Positions 19,689-29,800 of a stretch of 43,445 bases of DNA are shown piece by piece. Source of the stretch: Wolfiporia cocos (lineage: Eukaryota; Basidiomycota; Agaricomycetes; Polyporales; Phaeolaceae). The notes beneath the pieces are model-generated. The model saw only the letters and a list, made by a program, of their open reading frames with translations. It did no database searches and had not been told where the DNA came from. The stretch covers positions 1 to 43,445 of the forward strand of contig JACCLO010000074.1 in assembly GCA_029448655.1 (NCBI GenBank). Reading direction: 5' to 3'. The translations under genes and the position numbers were made by a program. Numbering within the stretch: position 1 is the stretch's first letter; every line of letters begins with the position of its first letter.

Positions 19689-20314
19689 AGGTGATGTGCC
19701 AGGCCTGGCTTGAGGCCAGAGCCAAGCTGGGCCAAGCCCTACTTGGGCTGGGGTGAGCTAGGCTTTACAACATGGCTTGAGATGGCCCAGGGCCCAGCTT
19801 GTATCTCAGGCTGAGCCAGGCTGAGCTGTTGAGCCCCAGCCTGGTGACCTTAATGGCTACAATGTCTGGCAACTACAATATAAGATTGTACAGGATAGTA
19901 GTATGCTTAACTAAACTATAGTATTATATGCTGTTCATTTCAGACTACATAAAAAGCCAATAAGTCATGTCCTTAATGTTGAAGCCTGCCACTCACCATT
20001 GGGCACCTATACAATACCCCATATGGCAGGTGCACTACTGAATGCCATGCTGGTGGAAGGTTATTTTGACACTTAATACCACTATAATTTGTAGGCCTCA
20101 ATGTTCCTTTTCATCAAGGAACAATTGAAAATGGTGTATTTCAAACTTTCAAGGCTATAGTGATGACTATCCTAGCAGTGGTAGGCCCCAGCTTGGCCCT
20201 GGCCCAGGCTGGGCCAAGCTGTGAGCTGTCAGTGAGGGCCCGGCCTGAGGTTTTGAAAAGCGGTGGGCCATCAAAGCCAGGGCTTTTGGGCTGGGCTGGG
20301 CCTGCACATCACTA
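19689..20314. mobile_element. hAT-type MITE, 626 bp
   Basis: The terminal inverted repeats AGGTGATGTGCCAGGCC and TAGTGATGTGCAGGCC (right end, complemented) are followed inward by GGCC/GGGCTGGGC-rich subterminal repeats. The flanks GTCAAACT (19681-19688) and GTCAAATT (20315-20322) are 8-bp TSDs with one mismatch. An 8-bp TSD and short TIRs fit the hAT superfamily. It has no transposase. A second copy is at 22454-24202. Confidence 0.82.
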
Positions 20315-20322
20315 GTCAAATT

Positions 20323-20587
20323 CAATGTGTGACTGGGAAACTAATCATCAGACTGGTATAGAATTGTTGTTTGGTAGTCAGGCTGGCATATGAATTGCAA
20401 AGTGCTGTTGCAGCTTACCTATGTGGATATACTATAGCCTGTGGCATATGCCACACAATGTGGTGCACACCTAGAGGCCTCAGAACCATCATGTAGAATC
20501 ACAATGTACAAAATAAGTGGTATACATGATGTTGAGAATGCTCAAACTACAAAAATCTGAGCACATCTGAGAAGCTGTGTATATTGC
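20323..20587. other. Unassigned stretch
   Basis: AT-richer DNA between the MITE and the acidic ORF end; nothing recognised. Confidence 0.3.
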
Positions 20588-20790
20588 TCAAAGTGGTGCA
20601 AAGCCATTCTTGCTGAGCAGGTCATCCAGATTGTCAACTCTGTCCTCATCCAGACCCAAATCCCCATCCTTGTCTTTATAATTTTCTGCCCTGTTTCCCT
20701 CTTCATCTTCACACTGCTCGTCCACTTCATCCTCAGCAACTTGATACCTATAGTCCAGCTCCTCCTCAATAAGCTTCATATCTGAAGGGA
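20588..20790 (-). pseudogene. Acidic C-terminal ORF fragment
   Basis: The minus strand reads KLIEEELDYRYQVAEDEVDE, an Asp/Glu/Asn-rich run, and the ending DDLLSKNGFAPL before a stop. The composition looks like the acidic tail of a larger protein. Upstream (above 20790) the frame changes character to Arg/Ala/Ser-rich sequence, so the N-terminal part is missing or in another exon. The family was not recognised. Confidence 0.4.
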
Positions 20791-21734
20791 TGGCGCTCCT
20801 GGACCATGCACGGGATGCCATGCACGGCCAGGAACAGGTGTCCCCAAGGGACCAGACGGCCCGCACGGCCGGTGCCCTGCCTCGATTGTCTTTGGCCGTT
20901 CCAGCTCGCGCGTGGCTGCGGCTGCAATATAAATGTGCCATAGACTTTAGACACATGTAAGAATACCAGGGCACGATCAAACACACACCAAAACGACACA
21001 GAACACACCACAGAAAGCCAGCTGGTAGGCAGAATGCCCATCTGAGGTAGTTCAGCCACAGCTTGACCGATCATGATCGGCCTCGATCATACTCGTACAG
21101 TGAACCTTCGCTGGCTCATGCACAATCTGAAATGTCGCAAAAGCCCTGCGGGCACTATCTGGCTGCTCATCCAGTCAAAACAGGTGCCATCTGACGCTTC
21201 CCTAGGCTCTCTAGCCTAGCCAGGTCTGGCCCAACCCCAACTGCCTTCCTATAGCTTTTTCCATGTCTTTTCTCTCCAACCTCGGTGCACCACCCTAGAT
21301 CTACAGGTGATCGGTCTCATAAAATAATTTGCTTGTGTTTCAGGACAGTCTTCACCATCTCAGGGTTCGTCTCTGGATTGTCTAGCTTGTAGGGTGCACA
21401 CTCGAAATTTTAGGACACTTAAAATGTTGTAGAAAATTTCGTGGCTCTCCATGTATTTAGGCGATGTGTAGATACGAGCAAATCATCGAATTCCACCCAG
21501 ACGAAGTCAGACGAAGGGCTGCGCTCGAGGCGTACGCTTAGGACTTAGGAAATCGGTCACAAACATTTTCGAGTCAATGTCTATTATTTCCACTTTATTC
21601 GACGCACCGCCGCAGTTCTAAATCGCTACAGGCTACGTTCAACCGGTAAAACTACTCGACATCAACCCCTCGAACACCTCGCCTATCTCGGCACATCCAG
21701 ACCTGCCCGGAGAACCCGAGAGAAAATATTTTTC
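20791..21734. other. Unassigned stretch
   Basis: A GC-rich patch (about 20800-20930) and then lower-GC DNA. Short frames on both strands show no domain. A GATCATGATCGGCCTCGATCAT near-palindrome lies near 21070. Confidence 0.3.
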
Positions 21735-22099
21735 TGACAACAGCGGTATGTGCAGTCTTGCACCACAGACTAGCGAGTATAGAATAGTAGTGTTGCCAAG
21801 ACGCAGGCGGGCGCACACGCAGAGGTAGTGAGGATTGACCTGGTTGCCAAGAATAGTAGAACTGAGGTTGTAAGACCTCAGCTCGCGCTATATGTACATA
21901 CAGGGGGACACACTGTGTCTACCCTAAAGAGGTGGCCTGTGCACTACCTAAGGTGAGTCACATGGGTGGCACTACTGTAAGTATGGGCGCATGACTGTTA
22001 AGGTATCAGGGAATTCTAGCTAAACCTTATCAAACCTAAGACAAACAATAACAAGTCATGTGATATCTATAAGAGCCTTACCCGAGGCAGTCTGTGACA
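21735..22099 (-). repeat. LTR relic
   Basis: Plus-strand ends are TGACAACAGCGG and GTCTGTGACA. It contains a TATATGTACA box and AGAACTGAGG...CCTCAG, as in other LTR R regions here. The flanks TTTTC and CTCTC do not match, so the left edge is uncertain. Confidence 0.55.
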
Positions 22100-22151
22100 C
22101 TCTCAACCTCCTCTCTGCTCATGGCACCCAGTATGCTTATGCCCTCCATGA

Positions 22152-22453
22152 CATGGCCAGGGCAGCTTCACTCATATTTATCACTTCAATCATGCCTCTG
22201 CTGTCATGTCATGCCGCTTCAATTACATCACTGAACATGTGTTCATATTGAGGTTTTTCTATCAACTCCTCTGCCCCTTGTATTCCAACCAGGTCATCCT
22301 GAATGGCCAGGACAATTTCTCTTTCATGGTTTTGGAGAGTTTTGTCAAAGGACTAGGGATCCCCAGATTGATCGACAAAGACTTGTATTGGAATCGTATA
22401 CTCACGTTGCCATCAGCAGCTCTTGATTTCTTAACCCTTCATCCCATCCACTT
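22152..22453 (+). pseudogene. Host ORF, 5' part, interrupted by the MITE
   Basis: The frame is open from 22152 (after TGA at 22149) to the MITE target site and includes DNFSFMVLESFVKGLGIPRL and SAALDFLTLHPIHF. If the MITE (one ATCCACTT copy) and the gypsy element (one GGGAG copy) are removed, it continues in frame through 24211-24250 and 32706-32972 to a TAG. I do not recognise the protein. Because removing two insertions with their TSDs keeps one frame, this was a coding sequence when they inserted. Confidence 0.6.
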
Positions 22454-24202
22454 TAGTGATGTGCCAGGCCCAGCTTTGGGCCATGAGCTGGGCCGGGCCA
22501 AGCTGGGCTTTACAGCACGGCTTGAGACTGACACACGCTACTAACTAGCACTCAACCAGGGGAAGGGGGCTCACACAAAGGTGCCTTCCTGATTTGGGAC
22601 TACTAGCCAGAAGAGGCCAAGACAAGTCTGAGGTTTATGCTCGAGACTGTCTGGCTTATATATTACTACTGTTTGTACATGTGGGGGCTCGCGTGACTAT
22701 GGGGTCATCTACTTGCTGGTATACAATTGGTCTAAGCTATGGGGCCGGTAATGGCATTGGAGCACTGGTACGTAGCGAGATGTCCATAGCAACGTAGTGT
22801 GATGGGATTGGATCAGGGGGGTTGCCAATCGATCGGGTTACGATCAGTGGTTCTTGTCGATCGGGTGATACCAGTAATGGCGGTGGTGATCAGTGCTTCG
22901 ATCGGGTGTAATGATCGGTGGTTTTCGTCGATCAGGGTATAACGACCAGTGCTCCTCATAGGTCATGTGCTGCCATCCCAGGCAGGGGGTGCACCATTCC
23001 AATGGCGTGGTTTGACAAGATGTGGTCTGAAGGTGCTTTTGGTGGCCTAGGTTCCCGAGGTTACGGTACTGAGGGTCGATCGTTCACGGCCCGGGTTCCC
23101 AGAGGTTGCGGTACTGAAGGGAAGGCGTAGGGCGTAGACTCGTAGACTGTAGGTGCATAGGTCTAGTGCTTGTATGGGATTGCTGCCATCCCACGGGCAG
23201 AAGTCTATACAGGTCGGGGCCTGCCTGTAATGGGGAATGTCTATGCCAGTAATGGCGAGTGTCTGTGGTGTAAGAGATGTGAGACATTGGGCGTAGTGTT
23301 TAGGTCACGTGCATAATATAGGTCATTCCTCTAGTTAGTGTGTAGTGTATGTGCGATGGCTGGTAACCTGGATTGTCTTGGGGTTACTGCTGTGCTAGCC
23401 ACGCTGGTGGTTCCTAGAGGTGGCCCATGACTAGGTTGTATGGACTAGGCAGTATTGTACTGACTGCCGGGGACTGGGACTGGTGTAAGGTTCGGACTGC
23501 TGGTGGTCTGCTAGTGCCCGTAGTGACTTGTGTATCGGAGGGCTTCTACTAGCATTGCCGTACGTATCCAGCTGGGCTTGGATGGAGTGCTTTAGCGTGC
23601 AAGAGGCGTGAGTGGGGTGTCAACCTAGGATGTTCTACTAGGCTTGGAAATTGGCTTGTGACAGAGACGGCCCAGGGCCCGGCCTGAGATACAGGCCAGG
23701 CCAGGCCAAGCTGTTGAGCCCTGGCCTAGGGATCTTAATGGCTACAATATCTGGCAGGCACAATATAAGCCCATACAGGCCAGTTATATGCTCAACTCAA
23801 TCATTGTGCACCTATCTTGTTTATTTAAAACTACAGAAAAGTCAAGTCCTCAACGTTGAAGCCTGCCACTCACTTTTGGGCGCCTATATGATCCCCCATA
23901 TGGCAGGCACGCTACTGAATGCTGCGCTAGTGAATGATTATTTCATGCTTAATCCTACTATAGATCGGAGGATTAAAGGTTCTATTTCATCTGGGAAAGG
24001 TTTGGCAAAGGTGAATCTCAAGCTCTGAAGCTAAAGTGACGATTATCTTAGCAGTGGTAGGCCGCGGCCAAGCTGGGACCTAGGCCGGGCCAAGCCGTGA
24101 GCTGTCAATGAGGGCCTGGCCTGAGGTTTTGAAAAGCCATGGGCCATCCAAGCCGGGCCGAAGCCGGGGCTTTTGAGCTGGGCTGGGCCTGGCACATCAC
24201 TA
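22454..24202. mobile_element. hAT-type MITE with nested solo LTR, TSD ATCCACTT
   Basis: The ends TAGTGATGTGCCAGGCCC and its complement lie at 22454 and 24202. A perfect 8-bp TSD ATCCACTT is at 22446-22453 and 24203-24210. About 609 bp remain after removing the solo LTR. Its interior is similar to the 19689 copy (GAAGCCTGCCACTCAC, CCATATGGCAGG, TTAGCAGTGGTAGGCC). Confidence 0.9.
22529..23663 (-). repeat. Solo LTR with TSD GAGAC inside the MITE
   Basis: It starts TGACACACGC and ends GGCTTGTGACA on the plus strand. GAGAC is duplicated at 22524-22528 and 23664-23668. It contains several GATCGGGT/GATCAG repeats (22825-22935). Short open frames inside are not genes. Confidence 0.9.
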
Positions 24203-24250
24203 ATCCACTTCAGTCCGTGGCTATTTTCTCGGGCAACTCAGGTTGGGGAG

Positions 24251-24958
24251 TGTTACGGTTATTTTGATTTTTCGAATATCGACAGAACTCACCACCGGGC
24301 GAATACGGATACAGGGACTTGTTGCGCAACCAACCCCCTGGCTACTCGTGACTCTACTGGGCGCATCCCCAGTTGTATTAGCATGTAGGGCGCGTTTCAC
24401 CTTTGGCAGATCCAACTCTGCCACCGTTTCACCTTCATCGTTTATTAGCTGATAGATGGTGTTCAACCACCATCATCCCTATCTATCGTTTCGGATACAT
24501 CACTACATACTTATCAAACGTTTGATACTATAGCGTAGATAGTAGCGGTGGCATCTGGGATGGACTTGACCCCTAAAACCCAGCGTAGTATAAAAGCTCA
24601 TGTACTTATTGTCAAGGCTCTTCAGCTCGACCTTGTTGTATAAACAAGAAGTCTTATACTCGTTCTCAAACGTAGGAAACTACGCTCAGTATTTCTCACT
24701 CGAGCAACCGAACGACTAAGTCCTCGAAGTGCACACTGACTTCTCGGACTTAGGCGAGTCTTATATTCTATTCGACTCGCACCTGAACAGATTATATCCT
24801 CTAACGCGTATTGGATATTATACGATCTCCTAGGAACTTCACCTAGGACTTGAAGGCATCTAACGAGCATTTGCCTTGCATACGGCTATACGCCCACATG
24901 CAGAAGAACGATCTATATTCGCGACTCGAATATACGAACGGGTGTTCGACCCGTAACA
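24251..24958 (+). repeat. 5' LTR of the plus gypsy
   Basis: TATAAAAG lies at about 24589-24596. The predicted transcript start AGCTCGACCTT is at 24624-24634, about 28-35 nt downstream. The internal short frames also occur in the 3' LTR and are not genes. Confidence 0.95.
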
Positions 24959-24959
24959 G

Positions 24960-24970
24960 AAGGTCGAGCT
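24960..24970 (+). promoter_or_regulatory. Self-primed PBS of the plus gypsy
   Basis: AAGGTCGAGCT, starting 2 nt after the LTR, is the exact complement of AGCTCGACCTT (24624-24634). Pairing stops after 11 nt, as in Tf1. Confidence 0.8.
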
Positions 24971-25004
24971 TATCACACCCTCACCTACCACGGTGTAAGG
25001 GCAC

Positions 25005-26840
25005 ATGATATTTGGACCAGAATTCCCAGCACGACTGATTGAACTCTTGCCCGAGGACATTCAGGGAGTCTACAGACTCAACCGATACGAGTGGACTGAC
25101 ACCATTGGAGCCTTCCGTAACCGCGGAGGAATTGTTGTCATTCCAAGAGAAGATAGGGCATCGAAGTGGGTAGAAGTATACCCCTCCGCAAGAACGACCG
25201 CTTGGGAAATAACGCGTGAAGCGTTCGAACGATTTGGAGAACTCCCTCCGATGTCAACCGCGACGTTGACCAAAAACGAAACCGAAACCATCAACAGAAC
25301 CTTCGATGCCGATGGAAATACGAATCAGCCTTCGGGCGCCACAGGAATGGCAGGAATTGAGCGCATCGGAGATGATGGGAGAAATCCTGGAAATTTTACA
25401 GGAACAGATAACAGCCAGACCGGAGGACAGGACCCTCCAGGATTTATATCTGCTTTTGCGCAGAGTGGGATTGGGCCTATGGCTGGAGGAACAGACCTCT
25501 TTGGAAACCCCCCACAGAACGCACCCGGAATGGGTAGCGGAGGAAATCCGTCTTGGACTAGCCCAAGCGGAGGAATGGGAACGACAAACCCAGGAACATG
25601 GCCTTCAGGCCTATTTGGACGAACCTCCGCAGGTACAAGCGGAGGAGGACTGGGAGGAAACTTCGGACTCGGAGGAGGGAATGCCCCCCCTCCTGGAGGA
25701 TTTGGAGGAGGAACCCCCGCGAACCCCGGAGGAGGAAACCCTGGAGGAAACCCAGGGAACCCCGGAGGAAACCCAGGAAACCCAGGTGGAGGATACCCGG
25801 GAGGAGGAGGACCTCCACCACCGAATGCGCCGCAGCCTCAACCTCCGGCGCCAAACCCGTACTACCGACCCCCGATGATAAAGATCAATCCCCCAGACGT
25901 ATTCGACGGGGAACGATCTGACATGCAGAACTTCATAAACCAGTGCAATTCCTGGTTTACGATGTACGAAACATCATTCCAGAACGACGTTCAGAGAGTG
26001 ATCTTTATCCTCTCTTATATTTCGAACAAGGGGAAAACAGGCCAGTGGAAACAAAATTACCACCGGGTTTACACGAACCCCCAGACGAAACGATTCTTCC
26101 CACCTAGTCTTGCACAGTTTGATGCAGACTTCCAGAAAGCCTTCGGAGCCATCGAAGAGGTACAGAAGGCGCGGAAGAAAATCCTGGACGTAACCCAGGA
26201 CAGGAAGGACATTGATGATTATATCACCGAGTTCAACAACTTGGCCGGAAAGGCCCAGTACGATCGATACAGCGCGGACGGAAACGCGTTGCTCATAACC
26301 CTCTTTGAGAAAGGGTTACCCGAACACACGACCCGATACATCATCGGTGTTCGACCGCTACCAGCAACCATTGATGAATGGCAGTCCGCTGCCTCGTACT
26401 ATGAAAATACGTACAAGATATTCTTGAAACGGGACAAACCGTTTGTCAAGAAAAAGGCTTGGCAAGCCTCGAACCAGAATAACGGACGCACTAGTGCTCC
26501 ACAGACAACCGCACCGAAAGATCCGAACGCAATGGATGTAGATCGAATGACCACCCAGGAAAGGGACGATCACATCAAGAAAGGAAAATGCTTCACCTGT
26601 CATCAGCCAGGACATATGTCGCGAGACTGCCCGAAGAGGCCGAGGAAACCAGCCCGCCCTAGGCGGACTACTCGAAAAACCGAAGAAGAAGAAGCCGAGC
26701 AAGAAGCTCGCATCGAAGAAGTCTCCGAAGAAGAGACTGAATATGTCACCGCTAACAGAGCGGTCACAGCAATTAGGGCTCTGAAAGCCAAGAACCCCGA
26801 GCTCCTAGCACGGCTCGTAGAAGAACAGGATTTTGCCTAG
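25005..26840 (+). CDS. Gag polyprotein of the plus gypsy
   Basis: A 611-residue frame starting 46 nt after the LTR. Residues about 1-95 form a folded-looking N-terminus. A Gly/Pro/Asn-rich low-complexity stretch follows (about 180-280, GGNPGGNPGNPGG repeats), then the conserved gag core (INPPDVFDGERSDMQNFINQ...). A CCHC zinc knuckle sits near residues 529-542 (CFTCHQPGHMSRDC), with a basic then acidic tail. Gag forms the particle and the knuckle binds RNA. The low-complexity part leaves a second, Glu-rich frame open (25306-25878), which I regard as a by-product of GGA repeats. Pol lies in the -1 frame: it is open across the gag stop, so a -1 shift near the end of gag is possible, though no classical slippery heptamer is seen. 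Confidence 0.9.
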   Translation: MIFGPEFPARLIELLPEDIQGVYRLNRYEWTDTIGAFRNRGGIVVIPREDRASKWVEVYPSARTTAWEITREAFERFGELPPMSTATLTKNETETINRTFDADGNTNQPSGATGMAGIERIGDDGRNPGNFTGTDNSQTGGQDPPGFISAFAQSGIGPMAGGTDLFGNPPQNAPGMGSGGNPSWTSPSGGMGTTNPGTWPSGLFGRTSAGTSGGGLGGNFGLGGGNAPPPGGFGGGTPANPGGGNPGGNPGNPGGNPGNPGGGYPGGGGPPPPNAPQPQPPAPNPYYRPPMIKINPPDVFDGERSDMQNFINQCNSWFTMYETSFQNDVQRVIFILSYISNKGKTGQWKQNYHRVYTNPQTKRFFPPSLAQFDADFQKAFGAIEEVQKARKKILDVTQDRKDIDDYITEFNNLAGKAQYDRYSADGNALLITLFEKGLPEHTTRYIIGVRPLPATIDEWQSAASYYENTYKIFLKRDKPFVKKKAWQASNQNNGRTSAPQTTAPKDPNAMDVDRMTTQERDDHIKKGKCFTCHQPGHMSRDCPKRPRKPARPRRTTRKTEEEEAEQEARIEEVSEEETEYVTANRAVTAIRALKAKNPELLARLVEEQDFA

Positions 26841-29800
26841 GAGGGAAGCCCACGGTCTTACCCTCCGAGAAAGCAGCGCATGTAATTACCTCGTTCGAGA
26901 AGAATCGATCCCTCTTCATTCCGGTAATCATGACGCTGGCAAAACCCGTGAAGTGCAATGCACTAATCGACTCAGGAGCAATGTCAAACCTGATCCACAG
27001 CAGAGTGGTAGAAAAATACAAGGTGCCCACGCAACCCTTGAAGAACCCGATTATCGTCAAAAATGTTGACGGAACAGAAAACAAAGATGGGCGAATAGAC
27101 CGAGAAGCCACCATACTACTACGATATCCGAAGACCCAGAAAACGCGAAAGGTCCGATTCTTGGTAGGATCGATCGGAACAGAGAATATGATTCTAGGGT
27201 ATGGATGGCTAAAAGACGAAAACCCCACAATCGACTGGAAGGACCAAACAGTCGATGTACGATCAATACTAGGGGCAGAAGAAAAGAAACCGGAAGCCAC
27301 GATCCAAATGGATACGGTGGAAATGGTAGTTGCTCCAGAAGGGAAAATTCCGACAAGGGGAACCCAAGAAGCCGCAGGGTATGACCTTTACGCTGCAGAA
27401 GAAACCGAGATTCCCGCCGGAGGATGGAAACTCGTCTCCACAGGAGTAAAAATGAAGATCCCGAAGGGATCGTATGGAAGGTTGGCCGGACGATCAGGCA
27501 ACACCCTCAGACACGGACTGGTAGTACAGGCCGGAATCATAGACTCGGACTACCGAGGAGACGTCGGAGCCATCGTCTTCAACTATTCAGACAAAGCACA
27601 TAGAATTATCCCGGGCATGCGAATAGCCCAGATAATTTTCGAACGACACCTAACCCCCGACATTTTGGAGGTCGAGGACCTAGATGAAACAGAACGAGGG
27701 GAGAAAGGATTTGGATCTACGGACCAGCCAGAAGAAACAGCACAGCGGCTCTATACTCCTGAGGAGTACGAAGCGATCCGACGCTTTGCAAAAGATAACC
27801 CTAGGATCATAGGAGAGAAAGGGGAAACACGAAAGAAGTTCCGAACAAAGATACAAATCATCAATGCTGTCAGGAAAGCGCTGACGAAGTCCCAAGAATT
27901 CGCACAGAAAACCCCTGAACCAGAACGAACAATTGAGGAAATGGTCCCGAAACACCTACTAGACTTTACCAAGGTGTTCAGTAAGGAGTCCGCAGCGGCG
28001 TTCCCCCCGTCGAGACCATGGGACCACGCAATCGAATTAAAACCCGATTTCATGCCGAAGGACTGCAAAGTCTATGCACTGTTGCCTAAAGAGCAACAGG
28101 CGCTGGACGAATTCCTAAAAGAAAACCTGGCCAAGGGATTCATAGTCCCTTCAAAATCCCCGATGGCGTCACCATTCTTCTTCGTCCCAAAGAAAGACAG
28201 CGGCCTACGACCCTGTCAAGATTATCGATATCTGAACGAAGGAACGATAAAGAACGTCTATCCCTTGCCATTAATCTCGGAGCTCCTGGAAAAGCTAAAA
28301 GGAGCAAAGATTTTCACGAAAATGGACCTTAGAGCGGGGTACAACAACGTGCGAATCAAGAAAGGAGACGAATGGAAAGCGGCCTTCAAAACAAACCGAA
28401 GGTTGTACGAACCCACGGTTATGTTTTTCGGATTGTGCAATGCACCCGGGACCTTTCAGGCAATGATGAACGAAATCCTGAAAGAAGAAATCTTCGAAGG
28501 ATGGGTGCTTGTTTACATGGACGATATCCTCATTTTCTCAGAAGACGAGAAAACACACAAGGAACGGGAACGGCGAATCCTTCAGAGATTGGTGGATAAC
28601 CATCTCTTTGTGAAACCCGAGAAATGCGCCTTCGGTGTCGACAGAGTCGAATTTCTAGGACTAGTCATCACCCCAGGAAACATCCAGATGGACCCAGCGA
28701 AACTCAATAGGATTAAAGAGTGGCCGACTCCCCGAAATCTCAAGGAAGTCAGATCCTTCCTAGGATTTGCAAACTTCTATCGGAAATTTATCGATCACTA
28801 CTCAACGCACGCCCGACCCCTGGTGGATCTCACGAAAACGGTCACAGGGACAGGATTCCAGTGGACGGATAAAGAACAAAAGGCGTTCGACTTCATGAAG
28901 CAGGCATTCACAACGGCGCCCGCACTAGGAACGCCAGACAAGGAGAAACCATTCATCCTCGAAACAGACGCATCTCAGTTTGCCACAGGGGCAGTGCTAA
29001 AACAGACAGATGAAACGGGGCGTGAACGGCCAGTGGGATATCTCTCACAATCCCTGACATCCACAGAACGGAACTACGAAATCTATGATCGCGAACTACT
29101 CGGAATAGTCCGAGCACTAGAAGAATGGCGGCACCTGTTAGAAGGAGCACCGCATCGGATCTTGATCCGAAGCGATCATCAGAACCTGACGTACTGGAGA
29201 AGCGCACAGCGCCTAAATCGGCGACAAGCGAGATGGCATCTATTCCTCTCGCAATTCGACCTGAAATTACAACACATCCCCGGGAGGAAACTAGTCATGG
29301 CCGACACATTGTCCAGGTTGTATCACCTAGACGAAAGCAACGAAGACAACGAGGGAATCACCATGATTCCAAATGAACTCGTCGTCCACGCAATCCAGAT
29401 CCCGATCATCGATCGAATCAAGAACGCCAACGATCGAGATGAATCTGCGGAACAGGCGATCCGTGCTCTAGGGGGCACAGACGAATTCCCCGCAAGAACC
29501 ACCGCAGATGAATGGCAACAAACGGATGGGATACTGCTCTACAGGGGCAGGATGTACGTGCCAAAAGATGAGGGCCTTCGACGGGACGTCATTTCAAAAT
29601 ACCACGACACGATCCCGGCCGGACACCCTGGGATCTGGGGTACAACAGTACAGGTTAAGACCCACTTTTGGTGGCCTGACATGGGAACAATGATACCGGA
29701 ATACGTCCGAGGCTGTGCAATCTGTCAACAGATGAAACCTGATAGGAACCCGCTAAAACCCCCTTTACAGCCAATACCGACACGGGAGGACGCCCTTCCC

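Noticed and set aside
22820..22935. CRISPR-like array in the repeated GATCGGGT region
   Set aside because: Short irregular repeats without uniform spacers, inside a eukaryotic LTR.
24622..24870. 82-codon minus frame, repeated at 32364-32612
   Set aside because: Lies inside the two LTRs of the plus gypsy; repeated only as LTR sequence.
25306..25878. 190-codon Glu-rich frame inside gag
   Set aside because: It is a frame-shifted reading of the GGA-rich Gly/Pro/Asn repeats; the gag core and zinc knuckle continue in the other frame.
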